The notes beneath the pieces were generated by a model. It saw only the letters and a program-made list of their open reading frames with translations. It was not told the origin of the DNA and did not search any database. Positions 1 through 8,323 of a DNA stretch of 64,000 nucleotides are shown here, one piece after another. Origin of the DNA: Nocardia neocaledoniensis (GTDB lineage: Bacteria; Actinomycetota; Actinomycetes; Mycobacteriales; Mycobacteriaceae). The stretch spans positions 186,001 through 250,000 of the forward strand of contig NZ_QGTL01000007.1 of assembly GCF_003182135.1 (NCBI RefSeq), in the 5' to 3' direction. Both the position numbers and the translations under genes were made by a program. Within the stretch, counting starts at the first letter, position 1; every line of letters starts with the position of its first letter.

Positions 1-271
1 GGTACGGGCCGACGGTGGTGACGACCACCTTGGTGCGCTCGGCCATCCTCGCCAGCGCGGCCGGATCGGTGGAATCGGCTACCACCAGCTCCCAGTTCGC
101 GGCGGCCGGGCCCAGCTCCGCGCGCACGGCGGCGAGCTTGTCGGCCGAGCGGCCGGCCAGCGCGATCCGCGCGTCGGCGGGTGCGGCGGTGAGCAGGTAT
201 TCGGCGGTGAGTTTGCCGACGAACCCGGTCGCGCCGAAGAGGGTCAGGTCGAACTCACGGTCTTGCGGCAT
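1..271 (-). CDS. NAD(P)-binding saccharopine dehydrogenase-like protein, C-terminus missing
   Basis: The first 90 residues of a protein that runs off the left edge. It opens MPQDREFDLTLFGATGFVG, a Rossmann nucleotide-binding motif (GATGFVG), followed by a second strand ending in AGRS. This is the N-terminus typical of the saccharopine dehydrogenase-like or trans-acting enoyl reductase family of mycolate-containing actinobacteria, which act on lipids or remain uncharacterised. The ATG is at 271, only 12 nt downstream of the stop of the AarF-like gene on the same strand, so the two are probably cotranscribed. The substrate cannot be told from this fragment. Confidence 0.75.
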   Translation of the reverse strand, partial: MPQDREFDLTLFGATGFVGKLTAEYLLTAAPADARIALAGRSADKLAAVRAELGPAAANWELVVADSTDPAALARMAERTKVVVTTVGPY

Positions 272-282
272 CGAGGAGCCTT

Positions 283-1701
283 TCATCGAGTGCTCGTCTT
301 GCGGGCACGCGGTTTCTTCGCCGGTTTCGGCGGGTGGGTGGTGAGCCAATCGCGGTGGGCCAGACCGAGTTCGGTGACGGGCGGCTCGTCGTAGAGCCAT
401 TCCCTGGCGATCAGGTGCCAGTTGGCGGTGCATTCGAGCTGGCCGAGCATGCCGAAGGTGAGGAAGTCGGCCCGGCGGGAGAACAGGTGTTCCGGCGGCA
501 GGTTCTGCTGCTTCATCCCGGTGAACTCGCTGGCCCTTGGGTCGACGGCGAGCAGGAACGCGCCGCTGGCCAGTTCCGGGGTGATGGTGAGGACCTCGTC
601 GACCAGGCACCATTCCGAGGCGGAGAGCACGTACTCGAGGCATTCCTCGGCGCCGATCTCCTCCGGGGAGTCGATCACGCCGCGTTCGATCATCAACTGG
701 CGCAGATCTTCCGCGCGGTCCTCCGCGGCGGCCCGCAGGCAGAGGATCTCGAAGTGCACCAGTTTCGGGTCCATGCGGTTGAACAGGCCGAAGTCGAGGA
801 AAGCGACCCGGCCGTCGCGGGCGAGCAGCACATTGCCCGGATGCGGGTCACCGCAGAACTCGTTGAAGGTGAACAGCGAGCCGACGTAGAACCGGTAGAT
901 GATCTCGCCGACGCGGTCGCGCTGTTCGGCGGGCAGTGTGCGCAGCTCGTCGAAGCCGGTGCCCTCGATGAACTCGGTGACCAGCACCCGGGTGGTGGAC
1001 AGCTCGGGCACCGAGTCGGGCACCACGATGAACGGGTGGTCGCGGTAGAGCCGGGCGATCTCGGCCTGCGTGGCGGCCTCGGCCACGTAGTCGAGCTCGG
1101 CCTCCATGTTCAGTTTCAGCTCGTCCAGCACGGCGGGGGTGATCCACGGCATCGCCGAGGCCAGCACCCGGCGGAACATGGTGAGGTTCTTCAGGTCGGC
1201 GCGGACCGCGGCGTCGACACCGGGGTACTGCACCTTCACCGCGACCGCGCGGCCGTCGGGCAACGCGGCCCGGTAGACCTGGCCGATCGAGGCGGCCGCG
1301 ATCGGCTCGGGATCGAATTCGGCGAACACCTCCGCCAGCGGTCGGCCGAAGTCCTCTTCGATCACCGCGCGCATTGCCTCGAACGACACCGTCGGGGCGG
1401 CGTTGCGGAGCACGGCCAGGCGCTGCTGGAACCGGTCGCGATGATCCGGCGGCACCAGGTCCAGATCGAGTACCGACATCATCTGGCCCAGCTTCATGGC
1501 CACGCCCTTCATGGTGCCCAGCACCATGACCACCTGTTCGGTGGTGCGGATCATCGACTCCTCGGCCATCTTCGCCCGGACCGCCTCGGACCGCCCGCGC
1601 ATGGACAGTCTGGTCTTCTTCGAGCGGATCACCGAGCTAGCCGCCACCGCCCCCAGCTTCGTCCCACGGGCAAGCCGGGATGTCGGCACGTTCTTCGCCA
1701 T
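283..1701 (-). CDS. AarF/UbiB (ABC1) family atypical kinase
   Basis: A 472-residue ABC1/ADCK/UbiB-type kinase-like protein. Visible family motifs, in order, are KLGQMMS (the KxGQ signature), ASIGQVYRA (alanine-rich nucleotide loop), VAVKVQYPG (ATP-site lysine), GDPHPGN (catalytic loop) and FLDFGLF (metal-binding DFG). In bacteria the family supports isoprenoid quinone biosynthesis or lipid handling; the actinobacterial members are mostly uncharacterised. The frame extends 10 codons further upstream, but the ATG at 1701 has a GGAGGT ribosome site at good spacing and is preferred. Basic residues crowd both ends. It is probably cotranscribed with the saccharopine dehydrogenase-like gene downstream. 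Confidence 0.9.
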   Translation of the reverse strand: MAKNVPTSRLARGTKLGAVAASSVIRSKKTRLSMRGRSEAVRAKMAEESMIRTTEQVVMVLGTMKGVAMKLGQMMSVLDLDLVPPDHRDRFQQRLAVLRNAAPTVSFEAMRAVIEEDFGRPLAEVFAEFDPEPIAAASIGQVYRAALPDGRAVAVKVQYPGVDAAVRADLKNLTMFRRVLASAMPWITPAVLDELKLNMEAELDYVAEAATQAEIARLYRDHPFIVVPDSVPELSTTRVLVTEFIEGTGFDELRTLPAEQRDRVGEIIYRFYVGSLFTFNEFCGDPHPGNVLLARDGRVAFLDFGLFNRMDPKLVHFEILCLRAAAEDRAEDLRQLMIERGVIDSPEEIGAEECLEYVLSASEWCLVDEVLTITPELASGAFLLAVDPRASEFTGMKQQNLPPEHLFSRRADFLTFGMLGQLECTANWHLIAREWLYDEPPVTELGLAHRDWLTTHPPKPAKKPRARKTSTR

Positions 1702-1844
1702 CGAGGTACCTCCGTTGGTGCCGACGGGCACGGCGGCACGCGGCCGCCCCCGGTGACGCGAGCCACAGCGTCACACTCGGTTCAGCGTAACCAACCGGCC
1801 GGTAATGTCGAGCCCGGCTCCACCCTCGGCGACGAAGTGCCAGG

Positions 1845-2684
1845 TCAGGACGGCAGGGTGGGGATCTCCGGCAGGGCGTGCGGCTGGGCGCTGAAATACT
1901 CGGGCGAGCCGCCCGCGCGGGCGATGCCCTCGATCGCCGACCACGCCATCATCGTGAGGTAGTCGATGACGTCCTGGCGCGGCATCGCCTTGTCGGTGGT
2001 CGTCCACCAGTGCGTGGCCAGCTGGATACCGCCGACCAGCACGTAGGACCACAGCATCGCGCCGTCGGTCCGTACGCCCTTGGCGCCGGCCCGGTCGATG
2101 AGCACGGCCGTCACCACCTCGGCGAAGAGGCGTTCGAACTCGGCGAGCGAGGACTTGTCGCCCGCGGAGTTGCTCATGATGAACCGGTAGACCTCGGGGT
2201 CGTCGTCGACGGTGCCCACGTATTCGGTCATCGCGGCGCGCACCAGCTGGTACTCGTCGGCGTCGAGGCTGATGGCGCCGTACACGCGGGGCAGCAGCGT
2301 GGTCTCGATGAACCGCTGCATGGTGGCGTGCACCAGGTCGTTCTTGTCGGCGAAGTAGCGGTACAGCACGGTCTTGGACACGCCGATCTCGGTGGCGATC
2401 TCGTCCATGCCCGCCTGGCTGCCGCGGGCGCGGATCGCGTTGAGCGTGCCGTCGACCAGCTCCTCGCGCCGGTCGATCTTGTGCTGCCGCCACCGCCGTT
2501 TGCGGCCGTCGACAGGACCGCCGCCGCGAACACCGGCGGCGCGCCCGGTCTGCTCGCCGATCTCGACAAGGTCTTCGGTGGACAGAACAGCCCCCTTGGC
2601 ATCGATGTGGCGTCTCTGGTCATACAGCTTAGGCGCGTGTCTGTGTGGTAGCGCTCGTTTGGTCGACGTTGCGGCATTTACCAC
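1845..2684 (-). CDS. TetR family transcriptional regulator (Rv0472c-like)
   Basis: Up to 279 residues. The TetR DNA-binding domain is clear: MDEIATEIGVSKTVLYRYF is the helix-turn-helix with the usual YRYF end, followed by a helical ligand-binding domain. Position next to a divergent DUF445 gene matches Rv0472c-Rv0473 of M. tuberculosis. The start is doubtful: the only standard in-frame start is GTG at 2684, with no ribosome site, and the first 40 residues look non-homologous. An inverted repeat (2643-2686) that could be an operator would then lie in the coding sequence, which argues for a start further in. The ligand is unknown. Confidence 0.85.
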   Translation of the reverse strand: MVNAATSTKRALPHRHAPKLYDQRRHIDAKGAVLSTEDLVEIGEQTGRAAGVRGGGPVDGRKRRWRQHKIDRREELVDGTLNAIRARGSQAGMDEIATEIGVSKTVLYRYFADKNDLVHATMQRFIETTLLPRVYGAISLDADEYQLVRAAMTEYVGTVDDDPEVYRFIMSNSAGDKSSLAEFERLFAEVVTAVLIDRAGAKGVRTDGAMLWSYVLVGGIQLATHWWTTTDKAMPRQDVIDYLTMMAWSAIEGIARAGGSPEYFSAQPHALPEIPTLPS

Positions 2685-2686
2685 AC
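2643..2686. promoter_or_regulatory. Inverted repeat between TetR and DUF445 genes, possible operator
   Basis: GTGTGGTA (2643-2650) and TACCACAC (2679-2686) form a perfect 8-bp inverted repeat with centres 36 bp apart. A third GTGGTA is at 2703-2708. The spacing is wide for a single TetR dimer site, so this could be two half-site groups or chance. Its location between divergent genes next to a TetR gene is the main reason to record it. Confidence 0.3.
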
Positions 2687-2728
2687 TCGCGGCGGCGCGG
2701 TCGTGGTACGCACAGCAGAATGGGGGCT

Positions 2729-4060
2729 ATGGAGAAAGCTCCCGGCAACACGGCGGTTCTCGCGCCGCGCACCGAGCCCGCCGCGCAGCCCGCGGGCTTC
2801 GCGGTCATGACCGACGAGGCGGGCAAACGACGTGACCTCTTCAAGATGAAAGCGCTGGCTACCGGGTTTCTGCTGGTGGCCAGCGTGGTGTACCTGCTGT
2901 GCCGCTGGCTCGAGTCGCGCGGTGGCGGCGGCGAGTGGGTCGGTTACGTGCGCGCCGCGTCGGAGGCGGGCATGGTCGGCGCGCTCGCCGACTGGTTCGC
3001 GGTCACGGCGCTGTTCAAGCATCCGCTCGGCCTGCCGATCCCGCACACGGCGATCATCCGCAAGAAGAAGGACCAGCTCGGCTCGAGTCTCGGCGCCTTC
3101 GTCGGCACCAACTTCCTCGCGCCCGACGTGGTGTCGGCCCGGCTCGAGTCCGCGCAGATCTCGCTGCGCGTCGGCCGGTGGATGGCCGACCCCGGCCACG
3201 CGGCGCGGGTCGCGCAGGAGAGCGCGACCATCCTGACCGCGGTGGTCGGGGTGCTGCGTGACGAGGACGTCGAGCAGATCATCGACAACACCATCGTCAA
3301 GCGGATCGCCGAGCCGCTGTGGGGCCCGCCGATCGGGCGGGTGCTCTCGGAACTGATCGCCGACAACCGGCAGCTGCCGCTGATCGATCTGCTGGCCGAA
3401 CGCGCGCATCAATGGGCGCTGGGTTCGCAGGAGACGATCGACCGGATCGTCATGCGCGATGCCCCGCAGTGGGCGCCGAAATTCGTCAACACGTTGCTCT
3501 CGGAGCGGATCTACCGGGAACTGGTGGAATTCACCTGGAAGGTGCGGTCGAATCCCGATCACGAATTGCGTCAGGCCGCCGACCGGTTCCTGCAGGATTT
3601 CGCCGACGACCTGCAGCACGACGAGGCGATGATCGCCAAGGCCGAAAAGGTGAAGGCCGAGATCATGGGCCGCGAGCAGATCACCGGAATGGCCGAGGCC
3701 ACCTGGCGCGCGGCCAAGCGGCTGATTCTCGAGTCGGCCGAGGACCCCGATTCCACGCTGCGCCGCAAGGTGGCCGAGAATGTGCAGCAGCTCGGTGAAC
3801 GCTTGCGCGACGACCCGGCCATGCGGAACAAGGTGGACGGGTGGATCGATCGCGGCGCCCGCTATCTGGTCGGTAACTACTCGGCCGAGATCACGACCCT
3901 GGTGACCGACACGGTCGCGCGCTGGGACGCGGACGAGGCGAGTAGGAAGATCGAACTGCAGGTCGGTCGCGATCTGCAGTTCATCAGGATCAACGGCACG
4001 GTCGTCGGCTCGCTCGCGGGCCTGGCCATCTACACGATCTCGCAGCTGCTGTTCCACTGA
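2729..4060 (+). CDS. DUF445 family membrane-associated protein (Rv0473-like)
   Basis: A 443-residue DUF445 protein of unknown function. An N-terminal hydrophobic segment (FLLVASVVYLLCRW) is followed by the family signature EAGMVGALADWFAVTALFKH and then HTAIIRKKKDQLG. A long helical, probably coiled-coil middle follows, and a C-terminal hydrophobic segment (VVGSLAGLAIYTISQLLF), so both ends may be in the membrane. ATG 2729 is chosen because GGGGG lies just upstream; ATG 2720 is in frame too. The gene is divergent from the TetR gene and upstream of the XRE-hbhA pair, the same order as Rv0472c-Rv0475. Confidence 0.85.
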   Translation: MEKAPGNTAVLAPRTEPAAQPAGFAVMTDEAGKRRDLFKMKALATGFLLVASVVYLLCRWLESRGGGGEWVGYVRAASEAGMVGALADWFAVTALFKHPLGLPIPHTAIIRKKKDQLGSSLGAFVGTNFLAPDVVSARLESAQISLRVGRWMADPGHAARVAQESATILTAVVGVLRDEDVEQIIDNTIVKRIAEPLWGPPIGRVLSELIADNRQLPLIDLLAERAHQWALGSQETIDRIVMRDAPQWAPKFVNTLLSERIYRELVEFTWKVRSNPDHELRQAADRFLQDFADDLQHDEAMIAKAEKVKAEIMGREQITGMAEATWRAAKRLILESAEDPDSTLRRKVAENVQQLGERLRDDPAMRNKVDGWIDRGARYLVGNYSAEITTLVTDTVARWDADEASRKIELQVGRDLQFIRINGTVVGSLAGLAIYTISQLLFH

Positions 4061-4094
4061 GCTGGGAGCGTTAGCCGAACCTGTGCTAACAGAA

Positions 4095-4127
4095 GTGCTT
4101 GCAATTGCTAGCACCCTGACTTAGTAT
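4095..4127 (+). promoter_or_regulatory. Promoter with 20-bp palindromic operator before the XRE-hbhA genes
   Basis: GTGCTTGCAATTGCTAGCAC (4095-4114) is palindromic at 18 of 20 positions. It overlaps a possible -35 TTGCAA (4099-4104), which is 17 bp from a -10 TAGTAT (4122-4127); transcription would start near 4134, ahead of the XRE start at 4156. A repressor bound here would block polymerase. The adjacent XRE regulator is the obvious candidate, which would make it autoregulated and in control of hbhA; that is inference. Confidence 0.55.
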
Positions 4128-4155
4128 TGACCGTACAACCGCCAGAAGGTGAGTG

Positions 4156-4602
4156 ATGGCAGACCAACCCGAGGGACGTGTAGCGCACGCGGCACAAGAC
4201 ATCGGAGGGTTCATCAGGTCCCAGCGCGAAGCGGCGCAGGTGTCCTTACGTCAGCTCGCCGCACTGGCGGGGGTGAGTAATCCGTATCTCAGCCAGATCG
4301 AACGCGGATTGCGCAACCCCTCCGCCGAAGTACTCGCGCAGATCGCCAAGGCACTGCGCGTTTCCTCGGAGGTGTTGTATGTGCGGGCCGGATATCTCGA
4401 GCAGCGCCCGCACAGTCCGGTCCGGGACGCCCTGCTCGCTGACACTTCGGTGACCGAGCGGCAGAAACAGGTGTTGCTGGAAATCTATGAGTCGTTTCGC
4501 CGGGAAAACGGGGAAGAAGCCGGCTCAGGGGGGATCGAACGGGACAGCGACGTTTCGTTCACGACAACTGACACTCCGCCACACCAGGAGAACGAAGACT
4601 GA
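4156..4602 (+). CDS. XRE family helix-turn-helix regulator (Rv0474-like)
   Basis: A 148-residue regulator with a Cro/CI-type helix-turn-helix at about residues 20-75. It contains SLRQLAALAGVSNPYLSQIE and then RGLRNPSAEVLAQIAKAL, the classic family pattern. The C-terminus is acidic and probably disordered. An alternative GTG start lies one codon earlier at 4153; GAAGGTGAG upstream serves either. The stop overlaps the hbhA start by one base, so the two are translationally linked. A palindrome over its own promoter suggests autoregulation. The gene matches Rv0474, which also precedes hbhA. Confidence 0.9.
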   Translation: MADQPEGRVAHAAQDIGGFIRSQREAAQVSLRQLAALAGVSNPYLSQIERGLRNPSAEVLAQIAKALRVSSEVLYVRAGYLEQRPHSPVRDALLADTSVTERQKQVLLEIYESFRRENGEEAGSGGIERDSDVSFTTTDTPPHQENED

Positions 4603-5252
4603 TGACCGAGAAGACCGCTACCGTGACCAAGCCGCTGTTCGCCACCGTCGGCGCCGGTGACGCGATCTACACCGCCGTGAACGAGGTCGTCGCCGATGTG
4701 CGCGAGCGCGTCGCGACCGCCGATGCCAAGGCCCGCGTCGAAGAGGCCCGTGAGCGCTTCGCCAACGTGCCCGCCGACGTGCAGGCCCAGTTCGACACCC
4801 TGCGCGAGCGCATCGCCGGGCTGCCGTCGGAGCTGCCGGAGGACCTCGCCGAGCTGCGCGAGAAGTTCACCCCCGAGGAGCTGCGCAAGCTGGCCGAGCA
4901 GTACTACCGCCAGGCCCTCGACATCTACGCCGACCTCGCCGTCCGCGGTGAGGAGACCGTCGACCGGCTGCGTGCCAACCAGGCCGTCGACGAGCAGATC
5001 GGTCGCGTGGAGAGCCTGTACAAGGACGCCTCCGCCCGCGCCGAGGACGCCCTGGCCAAGGTCAACGACCTGCTGGGCCGTGGCAAGGCCGAGGCCGAGG
5101 CTGTCGCCGAGCAGGCCGCGGCCGTCGTCGACGCCGAGGTCGTCACGGTGACCGAGGAGCCCGCCCCGGCTCCGGCCGCCAAGGCCCCCGCCGCCAAGAA
5201 GGCCCCGGCCAAGAAGGCCCCCGCCAAGAAGGCAGCGCCGAAGAAGGCCTGA
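4602..5252 (+). CDS. hbhA: Heparin-binding haemagglutinin HbhA-like adhesin
   Basis: A 216-residue protein with a long amphipathic coiled coil (about residues 20-150, rich in E, R and A heptads) and a C-terminal lysine/alanine/proline tail made of KKAPAKKA repeats (about 190-216). In M. tuberculosis HBHA this tail binds sulphated glycans on epithelial cells and is methylated; the coiled coil mediates self-association. There is no classical signal peptide, as in the known protein. An AGGAG lies 13 nt before the start and the start overlaps the previous stop. A 16-bp hairpin follows. Here the tail has fewer repeats than I recall for M. tuberculosis, so glycan affinity may differ. Confidence 0.9.
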   Translation: MTEKTATVTKPLFATVGAGDAIYTAVNEVVADVRERVATADAKARVEEARERFANVPADVQAQFDTLRERIAGLPSELPEDLAELREKFTPEELRKLAEQYYRQALDIYADLAVRGEETVDRLRANQAVDEQIGRVESLYKDASARAEDALAKVNDLLGRGKAEAEAVAEQAAAVVDAEVVTVTEEPAPAPAAKAPAAKKAPAKKAPAKKAAPKKA

Positions 5253-5278
5253 TAAGCCAAGTAGTTCCCCCTGCAGGC

Positions 5279-5313
5279 AGCGGCTCCGCACACCCCTGGT
5301 GTGCGGAGCCGCT
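5279..5313 (+). terminator. Hairpin terminator after hbhA
   Basis: A perfect 16-bp stem with a 3-nt loop (5279-5294 paired with 5298-5313), 26 nt after the hbhA stop. There is no U-tract, which is common in high-GC actinobacteria. It would separate hbhA from the DUF2516 gene, which starts 23 nt later. Confidence 0.75.
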
Positions 5314-5336
5314 GTTCGTATGATGGGGGTGTGAAT

Positions 5337-5630
5337 ATGGTGAACGGTCTGACGTCGCTGATCCTGCTGGTCCTGTGGGTCGCGGCCTTCGGCGCGACGG
5401 TGTTCGCGCTCATCCACGCCGTGCGCCAGCGGGCGGAGGCGTTCACCGCCGTGGACAAGATGACCAAGCCGATCTGGCTGGCGATCCTCGGTGGCGCGCT
5501 GGTGTTCCTGCTGCTCGGCATCGCCGGGTTCGGCATGCTGACCTCGTTCATCGCGATCATCGCGACCGGTGTCTACCTCGCGGACGTGCGTCCGAAGATC
5601 GACGAGGTGCAGCGCGGCCCGCGCTGGTAA
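5337..5630 (+). CDS. DUF2516 family small membrane protein (Rv0476-like)
   Basis: A 97-residue protein with two predicted membrane helices, LILLVLWVAAFGATVFALI and a longer hydrophobic stretch IWLAILGGALVFLLLGIAGF that continues into FIAIIATGVYLAD. The C-terminus RPKIDEVQRGPRW is conserved in the DUF2516 family as I know it. ATG 5337 is chosen over GTG 5331 because GATGGGGG (5322-5329) is correctly spaced for it. The function is unknown; the position after hbhA matches Rv0476. Confidence 0.85.
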   Translation: MVNGLTSLILLVLWVAAFGATVFALIHAVRQRAEAFTAVDKMTKPIWLAILGGALVFLLLGIAGFGMLTSFIAIIATGVYLADVRPKIDEVQRGPRW

Positions 5631-5652
5631 GTCTCGCGTTCAGTGGTACACG

Positions 5653-5677
5653 GTGTTACTGTATCTAGCAGTAACAC
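5653..5677. promoter_or_regulatory. 9-bp perfect inverted repeat upstream of an alpha/beta hydrolase gene
   Basis: GTGTTACTG (5653-5661) and CAGTAACAC (5669-5677) are exact inverted repeats with a 7-bp spacer, 15 nt before the start codon and directly before the AAAGGAG ribosome site. Size and symmetry resemble TetR-type operators of lipid-metabolism regulators. It could also form a hairpin in the leader RNA. The regulator is not identifiable here. Confidence 0.6.
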
Positions 5678-5691
5678 AAAGGAGTGTGCCG

Positions 5692-6744
5692 ATGCGTGCG
5701 AAGTTGCCGACGGCTCTGATCGAACTGGTGGGCTCGGCGTCCACCACCGTGAAAACGGTCCTGGCGGCCCACCGGGCCGATCTGCGGACCCGGACCCATG
5801 GCCTGGCGGCCTTCGATCCGCCGTCGATCCCCCACGAGGTGATCCCCGTGGTCACCGCGGACGGCGCACGGCTGCGCGTGCACGCCTACGGCCCGGTCGA
5901 CGCGCCGGTCATCGTGTTCGCGCACGGCTGGACCTGCTCGATCGAATACTGGAACGCCCAGATCAACGCCTTCGCCGGCGAGTACCGCGTCATCGCCTAC
6001 GACCAGCGCGGCCACGGCGAGAGCACCAACGGCTACGCGCGCCCGAGCACCGATCTGCTCGCCGACGACCTGTGCGACGTGCTCGACGCGGCCCTGCTGC
6101 CCGGGCAGCGCGCGGTGCTGGTCGGCCACAGCATGGGCGGCATGACGCTCATCGCCTGGGCGGGCCGCTACCCCGAACGCGTCGCCGAACAGGCCGAGGC
6201 CGTGCTGCTCACCAACACCGGCGCGCACTCGCTGGTCGAGGTCTCGACCATGGTGCCCGGTCTGAACAAGCCGCTGCGGCTGCTGCGTGGTCGCGCGCTG
6301 CCCTCGCCCGACTGGCTGGGCAAGCTCATCCTCGGCACGCCCGTCGTCTTCCCGCCGATCGCCCCGGTGCGCTGGATCTTCGCCCGTCAGGTGATGACGC
6401 TGGACACCACGCCGGAGAAGCTGAGCTACGCGCTCTCGGTGGTGCGCGGCTGTCCGATGATGACCAGGGCGCGCTACGGCCTGCTGCTGGCCGAACTGCA
6501 CCTGGGCGATGCCGCGCGCAACTTCACCGTGCCGACCACCGTGCTGGCCGGTGACCGCGACGACATGACCCCGGCCGTGCACGCCGAGCGCCTGGCCGAA
6601 CTGCTGCGCCAGGCGGGCACCCTCGCCGGCTTCAAGGTGCTGCCGACCGGGCACCTCGGCAATGTCGAGCGCTTCGACCTGTTCAACGCCGAACTGCGCA
6701 AGGTGCTCGCCGCCGTGCGGCAGCCCGCACGCGCGCTCGCATAG
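5692..6744 (+). CDS. Alpha/beta hydrolase
   Basis: A 350-residue alpha/beta-hydrolase fold protein. Oxyanion region FAHGWTCS, then DQRGHGES, the nucleophile elbow GHSMGG, a cap domain, then AGDRDDMTP (acidic residue) and TGHLGN (catalytic histidine) give a complete triad in the right order. The substrate is unknown; esterases of this type act on lipids, lactones or peptides. The strong ribosome site AAAGGAG supports ATG 5692. The 9-bp inverted repeat just upstream suggests regulation by a TetR-type repressor. It stands alone: the next gene, purU, starts 20 nt downstream and could be read through. Confidence 0.85.
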   Translation: MRAKLPTALIELVGSASTTVKTVLAAHRADLRTRTHGLAAFDPPSIPHEVIPVVTADGARLRVHAYGPVDAPVIVFAHGWTCSIEYWNAQINAFAGEYRVIAYDQRGHGESTNGYARPSTDLLADDLCDVLDAALLPGQRAVLVGHSMGGMTLIAWAGRYPERVAEQAEAVLLTNTGAHSLVEVSTMVPGLNKPLRLLRGRALPSPDWLGKLILGTPVVFPPIAPVRWIFARQVMTLDTTPEKLSYALSVVRGCPMMTRARYGLLLAELHLGDAARNFTVPTTVLAGDRDDMTPAVHAERLAELLRQAGTLAGFKVLPTGHLGNVERFDLFNAELRKVLAAVRQPARALA

Positions 6745-6764
6745 CCGCCTGCGAGGATGGGCGG

Positions 6765-7655
6765 ATGAGTTCCGCCCCGTTGACCTCGGATGACCGCCGG
6801 TTCGTGCTCACCCTCGGCTGCCCGGACCGGCCCGGCATCATCGCCAGGATCTCCTCGTTCATCGCCGATTTCGGCGGCTCGATCGTGGAGGCCGGATACC
6901 ACTCCGACGGCGACACCGGCTGGTTCTTCACCCGGCAGGCGGTGAAGGCCTCGACCGTGCCCTTCGGCATCGACGAGCTGCGCACCCGCTTCGCCGAGGT
7001 CGCCGCCGAGTTCGGGCCGGAGACCGACTGGCAGCTGCACGACTCCGGCGCCCCGCGCCGAGCGGTGCTGCTGGTGAGCAAGGACGGGCACTGCCTGCAC
7101 GACCTGCTCGGCCGCGCGGCGGCCGGCGAGCTGCCCGCCACCATCGAGGCCGTCATCGGCAACCACCCGGACCTGGCCGGGATGACCGAGGCGCACGGCG
7201 TGAAGTTCCACTACGTGCCGTTCCCGAAGGACCCGGCCGAACGCGGTCCCGCCTTCGCGCAGGTGCGCGAACTGGTCGACGCCCACGATCCGCACGCCGT
7301 GGTCCTCGCCCGCTTCATGCAGGTGCTGCCCGCCGAGCTGTGCGAGCACTGGGCAGGCCGGGCCATCAACATCCACCACAGCTTCCTGCCCTCGTTCGTC
7401 GGCGCCCGCCCGTACCACCAGGCCTACGCGCGCGGCGTGAAGCTGATCGGCGCGACCTGCCACTACGTCACCGCCGAGCTGGACGCGGGACCGATCCTGG
7501 AGCAGGACGTGATCCGCGTGGATCACGCCGACGACGTGCGCGACATGGTGCGCCAGGGCCGCGATATCGAGCGCGTGGTGCTGGCCCGTGGCCTGCGCTG
7601 GCACCTCGAGGGCCGCATCCTCGTGCACGGCCGGCGCACGGTCGTCTTCGAATAG
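6765..7655 (+). CDS. purU: Formyltetrahydrofolate deformylase
   Basis: A 296-residue PurU, which hydrolyses 10-formyltetrahydrofolate to tetrahydrofolate and formate and so feeds purine synthesis and balances one-carbon pools. An N-terminal ACT-like domain (LGCPDRPGIIARISSFIADFG) is followed by the formyltransferase fold with INIHHSFLPSF (catalytic histidine), GATCHYVT and LDAGPILEQD (catalytic aspartate), as in the family. The length is normal (280-300). It is cytoplasmic and the start is ATG 6765 with a weak ribosome site. Confidence 0.93.
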   Translation: MSSAPLTSDDRRFVLTLGCPDRPGIIARISSFIADFGGSIVEAGYHSDGDTGWFFTRQAVKASTVPFGIDELRTRFAEVAAEFGPETDWQLHDSGAPRRAVLLVSKDGHCLHDLLGRAAAGELPATIEAVIGNHPDLAGMTEAHGVKFHYVPFPKDPAERGPAFAQVRELVDAHDPHAVVLARFMQVLPAELCEHWAGRAINIHHSFLPSFVGARPYHQAYARGVKLIGATCHYVTAELDAGPILEQDVIRVDHADDVRDMVRQGRDIERVVLARGLRWHLEGRILVHGRRTVVFE

Positions 7656-7658
7656 GGC

Positions 7659-8231
7659 TTACAGGTCGTAGAACGGCGCCGGGTAGCGGAACTCGCCGGT
7701 GACGGCCGGATCGTAGGCCGTGAGCGCGCGGACCTGGAAGTACTCGGCCCAGTCGGCCTGATCCGGCACGATGCCGAGCCGGGCGCCCGGTACGAAGCCG
7801 AAGCGCGAGTAGTACTCGGGGCTGCCCACCAACCCGACCACCGACTCGTCCAGCGCGTCGGCGGCGCCGAGCGCGGCGTGCATCAGGGCCGAGCCGACAC
7901 CGGTCTTCTGATGGTCGGGGTCGACGCCGAGCGGGCCGAGAGCCAGCACCGGAAACGGGCCGATGCCCGCCCTGGTGAGGCAGAGATGGCCGACGACGGT
8001 GTCGTACTCCAGCGCGACCAGCGACAGCGTCGGCATCCAGGACTCGTCCGTGCGTAGGGCCTCGACCAGCGCCGGTTCCGGCGGTTCGGTGATGGAGACG
8101 TCCTCGGCGTAGTGCGGGGCGAAGGCGGCTCGGTGGATCGCGGCGATCGCCGCGGCATCCGCTGGGGTCTCGCGACGGATCAGCACAATCGTCTCCGTGT
8201 CTGTGGCGGCGGTCGGCGAACCGCCACGCAT
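7659..8231 (-). CDS. GNAT family N-acetyltransferase
   Basis: A 190-residue acetyltransferase of the GNAT fold. LIRRETPADAAAIAAIHRAAF is the usual first strand and helix, and LGVDPDHQKTGVGSALMHAAL is the acetyl-CoA pyrophosphate loop (Q/RxxGxG/A). VVGLVGSPEYYSRFGFVPG is typical of the predicted N-acetyltransferase YhbS branch. The substrate is unknown. GGGAG just before ATG 8231 supports this start; GTG 8186 is an alternative. It converges on purU with only 3 nt between the stops and is divergent from deoC. Confidence 0.88.
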   Translation of the reverse strand: MRGGSPTAATDTETIVLIRRETPADAAAIAAIHRAAFAPHYAEDVSITEPPEPALVEALRTDESWMPTLSLVALEYDTVVGHLCLTRAGIGPFPVLALGPLGVDPDHQKTGVGSALMHAALGAADALDESVVGLVGSPEYYSRFGFVPGARLGIVPDQADWAEYFQVRALTAYDPAVTGEFRYPAPFYDL

Positions 8232-8323
8232 AAGTCTCCCGGATATGGGTAGGGCGGCGCAACGACGATTCGCCGGCGGCCTGCGCGTCGGCGGGCGGCA
8301 CGCGGTGTGTCATGCTCGGGACC

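Noticed and set aside
334..1962. A 542-codon frame on the plus strand opposite the AarF-like gene
   Set aside because: The minus strand has all ABC1 kinase motifs; the plus translation is rich in G, H and Q, as expected from antisense reading.
5150..5250. Tandem repeat suggestive of a CRISPR or minisatellite
   Set aside because: It encodes the KKAPAKKA tail of HBHA in frame; there are no spacers.
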